From NCBI GenBank assembly GCA_937899415.1, contig CALBPI010000085.1, forward strand, positions 1 through 57,792: a stretch of 57,792 nt of DNA. The letters run 5' to 3'. Under the pieces are notes generated by a model. That model was not told the DNA's origin, did not search any database, and was given only the letters and a program-made list of their open reading frames with translations. Positions 26,902-36,009 of this stretch are shown here, in pieces. The DNA comes from an uncultured Gammaproteobacteria bacterium (GTDB lineage: Bacteria; Pseudomonadota; Gammaproteobacteria; Steroidobacterales; Woeseiaceae). A program made the translations under genes and the position numbers. Every line of letters begins with the position of its first letter. Position 1 is the stretch's first letter.

Positions 26902-27666
26902 CTAGGGTTCCAGGCCGCGCGATTTGGTATAGCGTTTCGCGTAGCGGAAAAACGTACCCGTCATTCGTCCAAAGGCGATCACCAGACCGCGCCAGCCGGC
27001 AAGAAAGCCGAGCTGCAGAACGTAACTGCGGAAGAACGCAAACTGGCTTCGCAGGAATGCAACGAATGGATGCGGCGCCTTCCTGTCACGCTTAGCCTCG
27101 GCGGCGATCTCCGAGTAGGTCGAGGCTTTCTTCAGGAACTGGTCGAGACGCAGCACGGCGTCGTGCCAGAGCACACCGTCGAGCAGCACGGTGTCGACGC
27201 CCGTATCAGGCTCGACCTTCTCGTGCACGGGCTTGTCGTTGAAGCGCGCGTGGCCGCGGTGGAACACGCGCAGCAGCCGGTCGTTGCCCCATCCACCGCG
27301 CGTGACATGTTTGCCGCAAAATCGATTGTAGCGAACAACGTCGCCCGTGGTCGTTGCAGGGCCAGCCGCCAGCGCCGCGATGGCGTCGACGAGCTCGGGA
27401 GTCGCCTGCTCATCGGAATCAATCGAGAACACCCAGTCGTTTCGCGCGAGATCGACGGCGGCCTGCTTCGTGGGCCCAAAGCCCAGGAACGGCCCCTCGT
27501 GCACGCGCACCCGGGTGTACTGCGCGCAGCGCGCCGCCGTGTCATCGTTGCTACCGTTGAGGTAGACAACGACCTCATCGAGACGCGACAGGCTATCAAG
27601 GCAGGCGTCGATTGTTTCGGCCGCGTTGGCGGCGATGATCACGGCGGATACGGGGACTGTCGACAT
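26902..27666 (-). CDS. Family 2 glycosyltransferase (LPS-core type)
   Basis: 254 residues from ATG 27666. A GT-A fold: VSAVIIAANAAETIDACLDSL, the nucleotide-sugar region VYLNGSNDDT, and the metal motif SIDSDEQATPEL. The C-terminus is basic and partly hydrophobic, suggesting membrane attachment. The pattern is that of WaaE/KdtX-like enzymes that add a sugar to lipopolysaccharide core; the acceptor here is not known. A -10 TATACT lies at 27697-27702 on the minus strand. It probably forms one transcript with the lipoprotein methyltransferase gene. Confidence 0.8.
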   Translation of the reverse strand: MSTVPVSAVIIAANAAETIDACLDSLSRLDEVVVYLNGSNDDTAARCAQYTRVRVHEGPFLGFGPTKQAAVDLARNDWVFSIDSDEQATPELVDAIAALAAGPATTTGDVVRYNRFCGKHVTRGGWGNDRLLRVFHRGHARFNDKPVHEKVEPDTGVDTVLLDGVLWHDAVLRLDQFLKKASTYSEIAAEAKRDRKAPHPFVAFLRSQFAFFRSYVLQLGFLAGWRGLVIAFGRMTGTFFRYAKRYTKSRGLEP

Positions 27667-27768
27667 GCAGCTCGGTGCGTGTTGGGAACTGGCGCGAGTA
27701 TAGCCTGCTGTCACCCCACGGGTGCTTGCAGTACCCTAGCGAGCGCCTGAACCACCACCTGAGCCGAC

Positions 27769-28563
27769 ATGTCTGCCCCGCGTTCCGTGAGCTACGTTCT
27801 GAATCGTTTCGTGTTGCGCCGCGAGTACTTGACCGCGCGCGCCGACGGGCTCGAATTTCGGGTCAAGACTGAAGACGTCGTGGGCCGCCATCTCTACAAG
27901 TACGGTCGCCACGAACCCGAAATGACGGCCTGGCTGATGCAGGCGGTCGCACCACAGGACGGCGACCTCATCATCGACATCGGTGCCAACATCGGCTGGT
28001 ACGCCATGCATTTCGCACAGCTGTGCAAAGGCACCGATGCGCGCGTGCTGGCCTTCGAGCCCGACCCCCGCAACTTCGGCCTGCTGACCGAGAACATCGG
28101 GCGCAACAATGCCGACGCCGTTCAGCCGTTCCAGCTCGCGCTGTCCGACAACGACGAAGGCGCGGCCCTGCACCAGTTCGGCAGCAACAACCTCGGACGC
28201 CACTCGTTGCTGCCCATCAACGAAGGCGGCAGCGTGTCCGTGGCCACCGCGCGCCTCGACGACCTGCTGGCGCAGCCCGAATTCGCAAACCGCAGGCCGC
28301 GCGCCGTGAAGATGGACATCGAAGGCTTCGAGCTCGTCGCCCTGCGCGGCGCACCCGAGATGCTCGCGCGCTGCCCGCTCGTGGTGTTCGAATACTCGCC
28401 ACGCTACATGCGCGCAGGCGGTATCGAGCCCGCCGCACTGCTGCACTTCATGCGTGGGCTCGGCTTCGCGGCGCAACGTCTCGAAAACGGCCAGGCCGTA
28501 GCGGCTGACATTGACACACTGGCCACCGACGACAAACACACCGACCTCATCTGGACGCGCTGA
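27769..28563 (+). CDS. FkbM-family methyltransferase
   Basis: 264 residues. The SAM-binding motif is DLIIDIGANIGWYAMHFA. Further motifs are LAFEPDPRNFGLL and KMDIEGFELVALRG, the typical FkbM pattern (O-methylation of sugars or polyketides). Its last base is the first base of the next ATG (TGATG), so it is coupled to a glycosyltransferase; glycan methylation is therefore the likeliest role. There is no clear ribosome binding site. Confidence 0.83.
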   Translation: MSAPRSVSYVLNRFVLRREYLTARADGLEFRVKTEDVVGRHLYKYGRHEPEMTAWLMQAVAPQDGDLIIDIGANIGWYAMHFAQLCKGTDARVLAFEPDPRNFGLLTENIGRNNADAVQPFQLALSDNDEGAALHQFGSNNLGRHSLLPINEGGSVSVATARLDDLLAQPEFANRRPRAVKMDIEGFELVALRGAPEMLARCPLVVFEYSPRYMRAGGIEPAALLHFMRGLGFAAQRLENGQAVAADIDTLATDDKHTDLIWTR

Positions 28564-29651
28564 TGCGCGTGCTCGCAATCAGTTCGCACGCCGACACGCT
28601 CGTCAGCGTGCGACCTGAGGCCGCCTCGTTCATCGGCCTCGCGCGCGCGGGCGTCGAGATGCACGTGATGACCCAGGGCGACTCGCCCTGCGCGCAGGAC
28701 ATGCGCGATGCGGGCATCAACGTCATCGATTACCACCCGAAGAAAAAGTGGGCGCGAGAATCGATCCAACGCATTCGCAAGGATATCGACGCGCACGACG
28801 TCGACATCGTCTACGCGTTCAATAACAAGGCGATCTGCAACGCCGCGTTCGCCTGTCGCGGACGCCGTGCCAGGCTCGTCACTTACCGCGGTCAGACGGG
28901 CAACCTGTCGCGCTGGGATCCCGCGGCCTACCTCACCCACCTGCACCCGCACGTCAACGCGATTATCGGCGTCGCCAATGCTGTGACAGACTTTCTGGAG
29001 CCCGTCGTGCGACCCGGCGTCAGCGTAACCACGGTATACAAGGGTCACGACCTCGGCTGGTACACGGATGCGGCGCTGCCGCGCGACGAGCTCGGGCTCG
29101 ACGAGGACGATTTTGTCGTCGCTTGCGTGGCCAACAACCGGCCGCGCAAGGGCGTCGATTACCTGGTACGCGCCTGCGGCGAGCTCGCCGACATCGACAA
29201 CCTCAAGCTGCTGCTCGTCGGCCACGGCATGGACCGCGAGACGCTGGGCGAGGCGCTGGTCGAAGCCGACCTCGAGGATCAGGCCGTGTTGCTTGGCCCG
29301 CGCAGCGATGCCACGGCCGTCATTCAGGCGGCCGATGTGTCGGTGTTGCCCTCAACAAAACGCGAAGGCTTGCCCAAGACGGTCATCGAAGCCATGGCTT
29401 ACGCGATCCCCTGCATCGTGACTGACACGGGCGGCAACGCCGAGCTCGTCTTGGATGGCAAGACCGGTATCGTCGTGCCGGTTGCCGATGCCGCGGCGAT
29501 CGCTCGGGCCGTTCGCACGCTGCGTAACGCCCCTGGACTGGCGCGTCGCTACGGGGATGCGGGCCGCGCGCGCATCGCAGAATCGTTCAGTGTCGAGCGC
29601 ACGGTGACGGGCACGCTAGCCGTATTCGAACGGCTGCTTGCGACCGACTAA
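28563..29651 (+). CDS. Family 4 glycosyltransferase
   Basis: 362 residues, GT-B fold. The C-terminal nucleotide-sugar domain shows VVACVANNRPRKGVDYLVRA, LLLVGHGMD, and the E-x7-E type segment KREGLPKTVIEAMAYAIP. The N-terminal acceptor domain starts MRVLAISSHAD. It is cytoplasmic or peripheral and acts on a lipid-linked or surface glycan. It is coupled to the FkbM gene by a 1-bp overlap. Its stop lies 3 bp from the convergent SDR gene. Confidence 0.83.
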   Translation: MRVLAISSHADTLVSVRPEAASFIGLARAGVEMHVMTQGDSPCAQDMRDAGINVIDYHPKKKWARESIQRIRKDIDAHDVDIVYAFNNKAICNAAFACRGRRARLVTYRGQTGNLSRWDPAAYLTHLHPHVNAIIGVANAVTDFLEPVVRPGVSVTTVYKGHDLGWYTDAALPRDELGLDEDDFVVACVANNRPRKGVDYLVRACGELADIDNLKLLLVGHGMDRETLGEALVEADLEDQAVLLGPRSDATAVIQAADVSVLPSTKREGLPKTVIEAMAYAIPCIVTDTGGNAELVLDGKTGIVVPVADAAAIARAVRTLRNAPGLARRYGDAGRARIAESFSVERTVTGTLAVFERLLATD

Positions 29652-29654
29652 CGG

Positions 29655-30332
29655 CTACCAGGGCAGCGTGCGCCCGCGCCAGTCGATGAGCGTGCCGGCG
29701 CTGTCGGCATCGAGCGTATTGATAACCTGTATGAGCCCGGCCACGGAATCGGCGGGGGTCAGCGTCGCGTCCTGCCCACCCATATCGGTTTGTACCCAGC
29801 CCGGGTGCAAGGCCGCACAGGTGACGCCACGACCGGCCAGGTCCAGCGCCATCGACCGCATCACGGCATTCACGGCCGCCTTGCTGGCACGGTAGGCGTA
29901 GAGCCCGCCGCTCGTGTTCTTCTCCATCGAACTGAGGATGCTCGAAACCGTGACGATGCGACCGTGATCGGCACGCGCCACGTTGTCGACGAGCCGTTCC
30001 GAAATCGCAAGCGGCGTGAATACGTTGATGTCGAAAATGCTGTGCCAGTTTTCGCGCTCGAAATAGCCGAAGCCCTTGTCGTTCATGGCACCCGCGTTGT
30101 GAATGAGCACGTCGATCGTGCGTCCCTCGAGCGGCACCAGCGCGCGGTCCAGTTCGGCTTCGTCGGTCAGCGAACCGATGAGCACGTCCAGCGAGCCCGT
30201 ATCGGCAAGCGCAGTCAAGGTCGCGCTCTCTGCGCGTTGCAGCGCGATCACCTGCCAGCCGGCACTCAAGTACTGGCGTGCGAATTCGAGCCCGATGCCG
30301 CGACCGGCGCCCGTGATGAGAACGGTGGGCAT
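29655..30332 (-). CDS. Short-chain dehydrogenase/reductase
   Basis: 225 residues from ATG 30332, which has GGGAGA upstream. The Rossmann motif TGAGRGIG is at 8-15, NAG lies near 79-81, and the catalytic residues are Ser131 (VSS), Tyr147 and Lys151 (YRASK). It is closest in feel to C-factor-like SDRs (HPGWVQTDMGG). Two bases separate it from the aldehyde dehydrogenase gene, so both are likely read from the same message. The substrate is unknown. Confidence 0.82.
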   Translation of the reverse strand: MPTVLITGAGRGIGLEFARQYLSAGWQVIALQRAESATLTALADTGSLDVLIGSLTDEAELDRALVPLEGRTIDVLIHNAGAMNDKGFGYFERENWHSIFDINVFTPLAISERLVDNVARADHGRIVTVSSILSSMEKNTSGGLYAYRASKAAVNAVMRSMALDLAGRGVTCAALHPGWVQTDMGGQDATLTPADSVAGLIQVINTLDADSAGTLIDWRGRTLPW

Positions 30333-30334
30333 AG

Positions 30335-31768
30335 TCAATCTCCCTGCTTCTGGCCCTCGGCGTAGGCTGCAATAGGCAGCACGGGGCCCGCGTTGATGTA
30401 GTAGGCGCGGCGGCGGAAGAACCGGGTGAGCCCGTCGGCACCCATTCGCGACGGACCGATGCCCGAGCAGCGGTAAGCGCTTTTCTCAGCGTCCGAGATC
30501 ATCGTCGTAAGGCCCGCGTCGTTGATGCTGATGCCGCCCGCCTCGAGCGCCGCGCCGACCCGCAGTGCCGTAGCTTCGTCGGGGCCAAACACGGCCGCTG
30601 AGAGCCCAAACAATGAGTCATTGGCAAGGACGATGGCTTCGGCCTCGGTCTCGAACGCCATGACGGGCATGACCGGGCCGAAGGTCTCATCGCGCATAAT
30701 CGCCATGTCGTGGTTGACTCCGGACAAGACCGTAGGCCGCAACCACATTCCGCCACCGAGTGTCTCAATGCTGCCGCCGCTGTGCACCGTTGCGCCCTTC
30801 GCGACCGCGTCATCGAGATGACCGCGTATGAGCGACGCCTGGTGTTCGAAAATGATCGGGCCCAGGACCCCTTGTCCCGCATCGGGATAACTGAGCGGCA
30901 CCGCGTCGGCCGTCTCAGCCAGCCGTGCTACGAAGGCGTCGTGCAGGCTTGCGTGCACGTACACCCGTTCAATCGACTGACAGGCCTGCCCCGTGGCGCC
31001 GACGGAGGCGCGCAGCACCGCTGTGGCGGCGCGCTCGACGTCACTGCCTTCGAGCACAATGGCCGCGTCCTTGCCGCCGAGCTCGAGAAACGCCGGGATG
31101 AACGCGTCGGCGGCTGCAACACCCACCTTGCGGCCTGTGGCCACGCTGCCCGTGAACGCGACGACATCGACTTCGGGAATCAGTGCCGCACCCGTCGAGC
31201 CGTCGCCCGTGACGAAAGCCAGCACGCGCTCAAGCTCAGGCACCGCGGCAATCGCAGCCGCAACGGGTGCTGTGAACCGCGGCGTCACTTCGCTCGGTTT
31301 GATCATGACCGCGCAGCCCGCAAGCAGCGCGGGCGTGGCATCGATGAACGACAGCAGCAACGGGAAGTTCCAGGGGCTTATCGCACCCAGCAACGGGTAG
31401 GGATCGACGGCGCGGGCAATGTCGATTCCGGGTATTCGTTCGAGTGCCGCACGATCCTCGGTGATCAGACCCGGCGCCAAACCGCACCAGCGGTGGATGC
31501 CGCCAATTACGCCGTCGACTTCGGTGTGCGCAAGCGCGACGCGACCCGTGTCCGCTGACAATGCGGCAACGATGTCAGTGCGGTGTGCCTCGAGCACCTT
31601 TGCAAAGCGCTGCAGTACCGCCACGCGTGCCATGACTCCAGCGTCGCGCCAGTCGGCCTGCGCATCGCGCAAGCGCTCGGCCACCACGGCAATGGCGTCA
31701 CCGTCGTGCACGGTCATCTCGTAGTCGTTGTGACCCGTGCGGGGATTGCGGACAGGCAGCGTGCGCAT
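30335..31768 (-). CDS. Aldehyde dehydrogenase family protein
   Basis: 477 residues from ATG 31768. The NAD(P) site and active site read PWNFPLLL, KPSEVTP, FTGSVATGRKV, ELGGKDAAIV and GQACQSIERV, with catalytic Cys263; the later motif ETFGPVMPV is also present. It oxidises an aldehyde to an acid. It follows the alpha/beta-fold gene by seven bases. A longer frame upstream overlaps that gene and has no conserved content, so it is rejected. CATAAT ends six bases before the ATG, so an internal leaderless promoter is possible. Confidence 0.85.
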   Translation of the reverse strand: MRTLPVRNPRTGHNDYEMTVHDGDAIAVVAERLRDAQADWRDAGVMARVAVLQRFAKVLEAHRTDIVAALSADTGRVALAHTEVDGVIGGIHRWCGLAPGLITEDRAALERIPGIDIARAVDPYPLLGAISPWNFPLLLSFIDATPALLAGCAVMIKPSEVTPRFTAPVAAAIAAVPELERVLAFVTGDGSTGAALIPEVDVVAFTGSVATGRKVGVAAADAFIPAFLELGGKDAAIVLEGSDVERAATAVLRASVGATGQACQSIERVYVHASLHDAFVARLAETADAVPLSYPDAGQGVLGPIIFEHQASLIRGHLDDAVAKGATVHSGGSIETLGGGMWLRPTVLSGVNHDMAIMRDETFGPVMPVMAFETEAEAIVLANDSLFGLSAAVFGPDEATALRVGAALEAGGISINDAGLTTMISDAEKSAYRCSGIGPSRMGADGLTRFFRRRAYYINAGPVLPIAAYAEGQKQGD

Positions 31769-31775
31769 GATGGGA

Positions 31776-32591
31776 TTATGCCGGGTCGTGGCGCGCGATG
31801 AACGCGCCAATGTCAATCGCGGCCTCAGCCGTCCGCAGCGTAAGAAAGCCGTTGCCCCAGTCGGGGTAGTCGCGCCGCAGACCATTGCGCAGCAAGCCGT
31901 CCGCGCGCGGCGTGATCTCCCAGAGGTCGTCACGCACATTCATAACGAACATCGGATGCTCAAGCGCTGCCAACCGCTCGCGGTAGGTCGGCACATAGGC
32001 GAACGCCGCGCGGTGACCCCATTCGTAGCCCTCACCGCCCCGCAGATTCTCCGCCATCGACTCGGCACACATCTCGAGCGTCATGCCCGGACCCCGGTGT
32101 TCGAGCACGCGCTGCCAAAGCGTCGTGTAACGCGTGCCAGCCTCGTCAATCGGAATGGGTTCGAAGGTGTTCTCGAACGTGGCGAGTTCGCTGTCCTCGA
32201 TGACGGGCGCGGCGATACTGACAATGCTCAACACGCGCCCGGCATGCCGCGTCGCAAGCTCCGCGGCGACGAGCGCCCCTGTGTGATGCCCCACAACGTG
32301 ACACGTCGCAATGCTGAACGCGTCGAGTACGGCGATCACACTGTCCGCGTAATCGGCGACCGTCACGGGCGGATCCGCGGGTGGCGGATCGCTTTCCCCC
32401 ATGCCCGGGTAGTCTGGTGCGACCGCGAAACGCTCGCCACCGAGTGCCGCGAGCAGGTCGACGAACTGGCGCCCCGACTTGGGGCTCTGGTGCAGACATA
32501 AAACCGCCGGCCGCGCCGCGTCTGGCGCACCGGCGTGGCGTATGTGGATCTGGCCGAAGGGGCCATCGACATACTGGCGGCGAACGGTCAT
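31776..32591 (-). CDS. Alpha/beta-hydrolase-fold protein without the usual triad
   Basis: 271 residues. The fold is clear: LCLHQSPKSGRQF (oxyanion region), DYPGMGESDPP, and the elbow VVGHHTGALVA. The nucleophile position, normally serine in GxSxG, is histidine (GHHTG). The region expected to hold the late histidine reads DWGNGFLTL and has none. It may be a non-hydrolytic or cofactor-free enzyme, or a family with different chemistry. GGGAG lies upstream of the ATG. It sits between the TonB receptor and aldehyde dehydrogenase genes in a minus-strand run. Confidence 0.75.
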   Translation of the reverse strand: MTVRRQYVDGPFGQIHIRHAGAPDAARPAVLCLHQSPKSGRQFVDLLAALGGERFAVAPDYPGMGESDPPPADPPVTVADYADSVIAVLDAFSIATCHVVGHHTGALVAAELATRHAGRVLSIVSIAAPVIEDSELATFENTFEPIPIDEAGTRYTTLWQRVLEHRGPGMTLEMCAESMAENLRGGEGYEWGHRAAFAYVPTYRERLAALEHPMFVMNVRDDLWEITPRADGLLRNGLRRDYPDWGNGFLTLRTAEAAIDIGAFIARHDPA

Positions 32592-32627
32592 GAGCTAGCT
32601 CCCGTCCGCCGCGCGTGTCGCAAACGC

Positions 32628-32650
32628 GCGCGGGGCTTTCGGCCCCGCGC
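32628..32650 (-). other. Strong intergenic hairpin after the TonB receptor gene
   Basis: GCGCGGGGC and GCCCCGCGC form a 9-bp stem with a 5-base loop (TTTCG on the plus strand), 9 bp after the receptor stop. No T-run follows on the minus strand, so it may reduce read-through or protect the upstream message rather than end transcription fully. Confidence 0.5.
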
Positions 32651-32658
32651 ACCCGCAA

Positions 32659-35115
32659 TCAGTCGCCGAAGCGGGCGTTGAAGTTGAGGCCCCAGTGCGC
32701 GCCGCGGCGGGCCGTGCCCACGAACGAACGACGGAACGAGGCGTTGCCGTCGGCGTAGCGCAGCACGAGCGGCGAGCTGTCTTCACCCAGGATGTTGCGG
32801 CCAAACAGGATCACGGAGTAGCGATCGCTCTCGACGCCAAACCGGGCACCGACGAGGCCCGTATCGCCCGTCTCAGCCAGATTGTGCACCTGCGCGAACT
32901 TGCTCGACTCGAAGCTGTAGTTGAAGCCCGCGAACCACTCCCAGTCGGCATTGAAGTTGTCGCGCAGCTCTGCGTCGAGGAACAGCATGTTCTCGGCTGT
33001 ACGCGGAATCTTGTTGCCATCGATCGAACCAAACGCCGACACGTCGCAATCGGTGTTGCCGAACTGTTCGCCCTGCGAGCAGTTGACGAGGCCGTCGTCC
33101 GCGACGTCGTTGAGCACGCCCTGGTTCTCATCGAACCCGTCTGTGAATTCGGCGTCAGTGTAGGCGTAGTTCATCGTCAGCGTCAGCATGTCGCCGGCAC
33201 GGAACGTGGACTCGAGCTCGAAGCCGTTGATGCGGGCGTCCCCGGCGTTGACTGTGGCCGAGGTCGTGTTTGCACCCGAACGCGCGTTCTGCGTGAGCTG
33301 GTAGCCATCGATCTCGTTCGAGAAAATCGCCACGTTGGCCGTCAGCGCGCCGTCAAGCCACGTCGTCTTAGCACCGAGCTCAACCGAGGTCACCTCTTCC
33401 TCGTCGAAGGTCGGCAAACCCGCGCGAATGGCCAGCGGATCATTGAAGCCGCCAGGCTTCGTGCCCGTGGCAACCACGGCGTATAGCAGTGCGTCGTCCG
33501 TCGCCTGGTAGTCGATCGTGTAGCGCTGCAGGAACGCGTCAAACGTGGCGCTGGAGTTGACGATGTCATCGACTGGCCCGCCGTCATTCTGAAGCGTAGC
33601 AATCTGATCGATCTCTTCTTCCTGGTAACGACCTTCGAGCGTCAGCGTCAGGTTCTGCGATAGTGGAAACTCGACGAGACCGAAGATGGCCGTGTTCGTG
33701 AGATCGAGCTGTTCGCGGTTTCGGCCCACATCGATGGTCGGACCGAAGAACGGCACGATCGACTCGCAGAGGAAGTTAGCGGCGCAGACACCGAGCATTC
33801 GCGCGAACTCAGCGCCGAAGTTGGCACCGGCCACAGCGAAAGCATCAGACGGCAGCTCGCGCACGTCGCGGTTGTCATTTTCCTGGCTGTAGTAATAGAC
33901 GCCCAGCAGGCCGCTGATGCGCTCACCCTCGAATGCCAGACGCAGTTCCTGCGAGAAGTCCTCTTCCTGGTCCCAGCCCGAGAACGTGAAGTCGACGATG
34001 CTGCCCGCATAGGCGTAGTCGAACGGGGGTCCGTCGGCAAAACCTGCGAACGGGAAGCCGTTGGGCGTGAAGTTTGCGACCTCAAAATGACCCGGGCTGT
34101 AGTCGCCGTCGGTGACCTGAATCGTGTCGATGTCGTTGTAGCCCGTAATGCTCGTCAGGGAGATCGTGTCACTGATCTGCCAGTCGATGACCAGGCTCGT
34201 CTGCAGGTTCTGCTGCTCTTCGCGGGCATCGGGCGCCTGCTCGAGGTAGTTGGTGTTGATCGCCCGCGGATCGAGCGTGCCGCAGAAGTAACGGCCCAGC
34301 CCCTGGTAGAAACTGCCGTTGTCTTCGAAGCAGTTGTTGAACTCCGAGCCCTGGGCGAACAGCGGCGGCTGGCCGTCCTCAAGATCGTTGTAGTAGGCGC
34401 GGAACCGGGCGCTCAGGTTGTCAGTGGGCTCCCATTGCAGCACCCCCGAAAAGGAGTTCGACTGCTGCTCGCCGATGTCCGATCCATCGAAGGTGTTGGT
34501 CCAGGGACCATCGAGCTGGAATCGGCGCAGGGAGATCCCGCCGAACAGCGTCTCGGTAATCGGCCCGCGAATGGCCGCAGAAACCTCACGTTCGTTGTCG
34601 TCGGTCAGTGTCACGGCAACGTTGCCCGTCAACGTATCGCCCGGCGACTTGGTAATGATGTTGATGGCACCCGAGTAGGTGTTGCGGCCGTACAGCGCGC
34701 TTTGCGGGCCCTTGATGATCTCGAAGCGCTCAACATCGTTGAGGTCGAAGTCGGCCAGCGAGCCTTCGATGTAGACGCCGTCGATGAAGTAAGAAACGCC
34801 CGACTCGCCAAGAATGTTGGCCTGCCCGCGAATGACGGGGCGGTTCGAGGTGCGACCGAAGTCGTTGTCGAACACGATGCCTGCGGACAGCTTCGCGATG
34901 TCCGAGAAGTCCTGCAGGTTCAGATTGACGATGGTGTCGCTGGTCACCGCAGACACGGATACCGGCACCGTCTGCAGCGTTTCAGTACGCTTCCGCGCCG
35001 ACACCACAATTTCCTCGATTTCCTGAGCTTGCACCACCGGCGCCAACGCCGTTGCGGCGGCAATGCCTGCCACGAGGCCGGCGCGTAGCAGGCCTGTTCC
35101 CAATCGCTTGGTCAT
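32659..35115 (-). CDS. TonB-dependent outer-membrane receptor
   Basis: 818 residues. The signal peptide covers about 1-30 (ending PVVQAQ). A TonB-box-like start EIEEIVVSARKR follows, then the plug domain (about 40-160) with VPVSVSAVTSD, RGQANILGESGVSYFIDGVY and IIKGPQSALYGRNTYSGAINI, then a long beta-barrel. It imports a large or scarce ligand with energy from TonB-ExbBD. No siderophore gene is near; the following enzyme genes suggest an organic substrate. AGGGG precedes the ATG. A 20-bp palindrome lies 86 bp upstream. Confidence 0.9.
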   Translation of the reverse strand: MTKRLGTGLLRAGLVAGIAAATALAPVVQAQEIEEIVVSARKRTETLQTVPVSVSAVTSDTIVNLNLQDFSDIAKLSAGIVFDNDFGRTSNRPVIRGQANILGESGVSYFIDGVYIEGSLADFDLNDVERFEIIKGPQSALYGRNTYSGAINIITKSPGDTLTGNVAVTLTDDNEREVSAAIRGPITETLFGGISLRRFQLDGPWTNTFDGSDIGEQQSNSFSGVLQWEPTDNLSARFRAYYNDLEDGQPPLFAQGSEFNNCFEDNGSFYQGLGRYFCGTLDPRAINTNYLEQAPDAREEQQNLQTSLVIDWQISDTISLTSITGYNDIDTIQVTDGDYSPGHFEVANFTPNGFPFAGFADGPPFDYAYAGSIVDFTFSGWDQEEDFSQELRLAFEGERISGLLGVYYYSQENDNRDVRELPSDAFAVAGANFGAEFARMLGVCAANFLCESIVPFFGPTIDVGRNREQLDLTNTAIFGLVEFPLSQNLTLTLEGRYQEEEIDQIATLQNDGGPVDDIVNSSATFDAFLQRYTIDYQATDDALLYAVVATGTKPGGFNDPLAIRAGLPTFDEEEVTSVELGAKTTWLDGALTANVAIFSNEIDGYQLTQNARSGANTTSATVNAGDARINGFELESTFRAGDMLTLTMNYAYTDAEFTDGFDENQGVLNDVADDGLVNCSQGEQFGNTDCDVSAFGSIDGNKIPRTAENMLFLDAELRDNFNADWEWFAGFNYSFESSKFAQVHNLAETGDTGLVGARFGVESDRYSVILFGRNILGEDSSPLVLRYADGNASFRRSFVGTARRGAHWGLNFNARFGD

Positions 35116-35200
35116 GTTGTTCCCCTCGTTCCCCCGAAGTGCCAGCGCAAAGCAGTCGAGACGCCGCCTTTTTCCTGCGCTGGTTTTGCACGTCGCTAAA

Positions 35201-35220
35201 TTGTTATATATCTATAACAA
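35201..35220. promoter_or_regulatory. 20-bp palindrome, candidate operator
   Basis: TTGTTATATATCTATAACAA has 8-bp perfect arms (TTGTTATA/TATAACAA). It is the most AT-rich spot in the neighbourhood and lies in the divergent gap between the TonB receptor and TMEM175-like genes. The size fits a TetR-, MarR- or LacI-type dimer. No such regulator gene is adjacent. Confidence 0.55.
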
Positions 35221-35268
35221 TATAGCAACGGGGTGCGGGTAGACACTGGGCTGTGGCATGGTAGCCCG

Positions 35269-36009
35269 ATGACGAAGCAGCATCCGCTGGCGCATCTCGG
35301 GAAGTCGAAGTTCTTCTATAACCGGGGCCGGGACACCACCCGGCTCGAGGGGTTTATCGATGCGGCATTCGCCTTTGCGTTGACGCTGCTCGTCATTTCT
35401 TTCGACGCGGTGCCCACCAATTACGACGAACTGATTACGGCGTTAAAGGCCGTGCCCGCGTTTCTGTTTGGCTTCCTGATACTCGGGATGTTCTGGATAG
35501 CACACCGTAACTGGTCGATCCGTTACGGTCTCGATACGACGTTTTCGATACTCGTGAGCTTGGCGCTCGTGTTTATTCTTCTCGTATACGTCTATCCGCT
35601 GCGGGCCATGGCGACTATGGCCGTCAAAGGCATGACAAACGGTTGGGTGCCATCGGAGTTCTCCGTCCAAACCGCGCAGCAGGCACGAGGGCTTTTTGTC
35701 ATTTATGGCGTCGGCTACGTGGCTTCAAACCTCTGCGTGGTGCTCCTGTACTGGCATGCGACACGGCAAGCGGCTCAGATCCACCTGACTGCCGAAGAGC
35801 GCTTCATCACCTGGGGCGACGTCGTTGCCTGGAGCATGGTCGGCAGCGTTGGCCTCGTGTCGATCGTGCTTGCCTTGACGGTGCCGCCGAACCTCATCCC
35901 GGTCGCGGGCTGGTGCTACGGCTTGCTGGGCATCGCGATGCCCCTCTTCGGCGTCGTCATCTCAAAGCGCTTCGACGCCCGCTTCCCCGACGCCGAACCC
36001 GACGCCTGA
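35269..36009 (+). CDS. TMEM175-like (DUF1211) membrane protein
   Basis: 246 residues from ATG 35269, with about six membrane helices. The first helix has the family motif as RLEGFIDAAFAFALTLLV, where the R-x-F-D pattern lines the pore in bacterial TMEM175 potassium channels. The later segment FGFLILGMFWIAHR is also typical. It probably conducts potassium, by family. There is no ribosome binding site. Its stop directly abuts that of the convergent XRE gene with no bases between. Confidence 0.78.
   Translation: MTKQHPLAHLGKSKFFYNRGRDTTRLEGFIDAAFAFALTLLVISFDAVPTNYDELITALKAVPAFLFGFLILGMFWIAHRNWSIRYGLDTTFSILVSLALVFILLVYVYPLRAMATMAVKGMTNGWVPSEFSVQTAQQARGLFVIYGVGYVASNLCVVLLYWHATRQAAQIHLTAEERFITWGDVVAWSMVGSVGLVSIVLALTVPPNLIPVAGWCYGLLGIAMPLFGVVISKRFDARFPDAEPDA

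Noticed and set aside
34087-35088. Open frame antisense to the TonB receptor
   Set aside because: The receptor plug motifs lie on the other strand; this frame has no recognisable domain.
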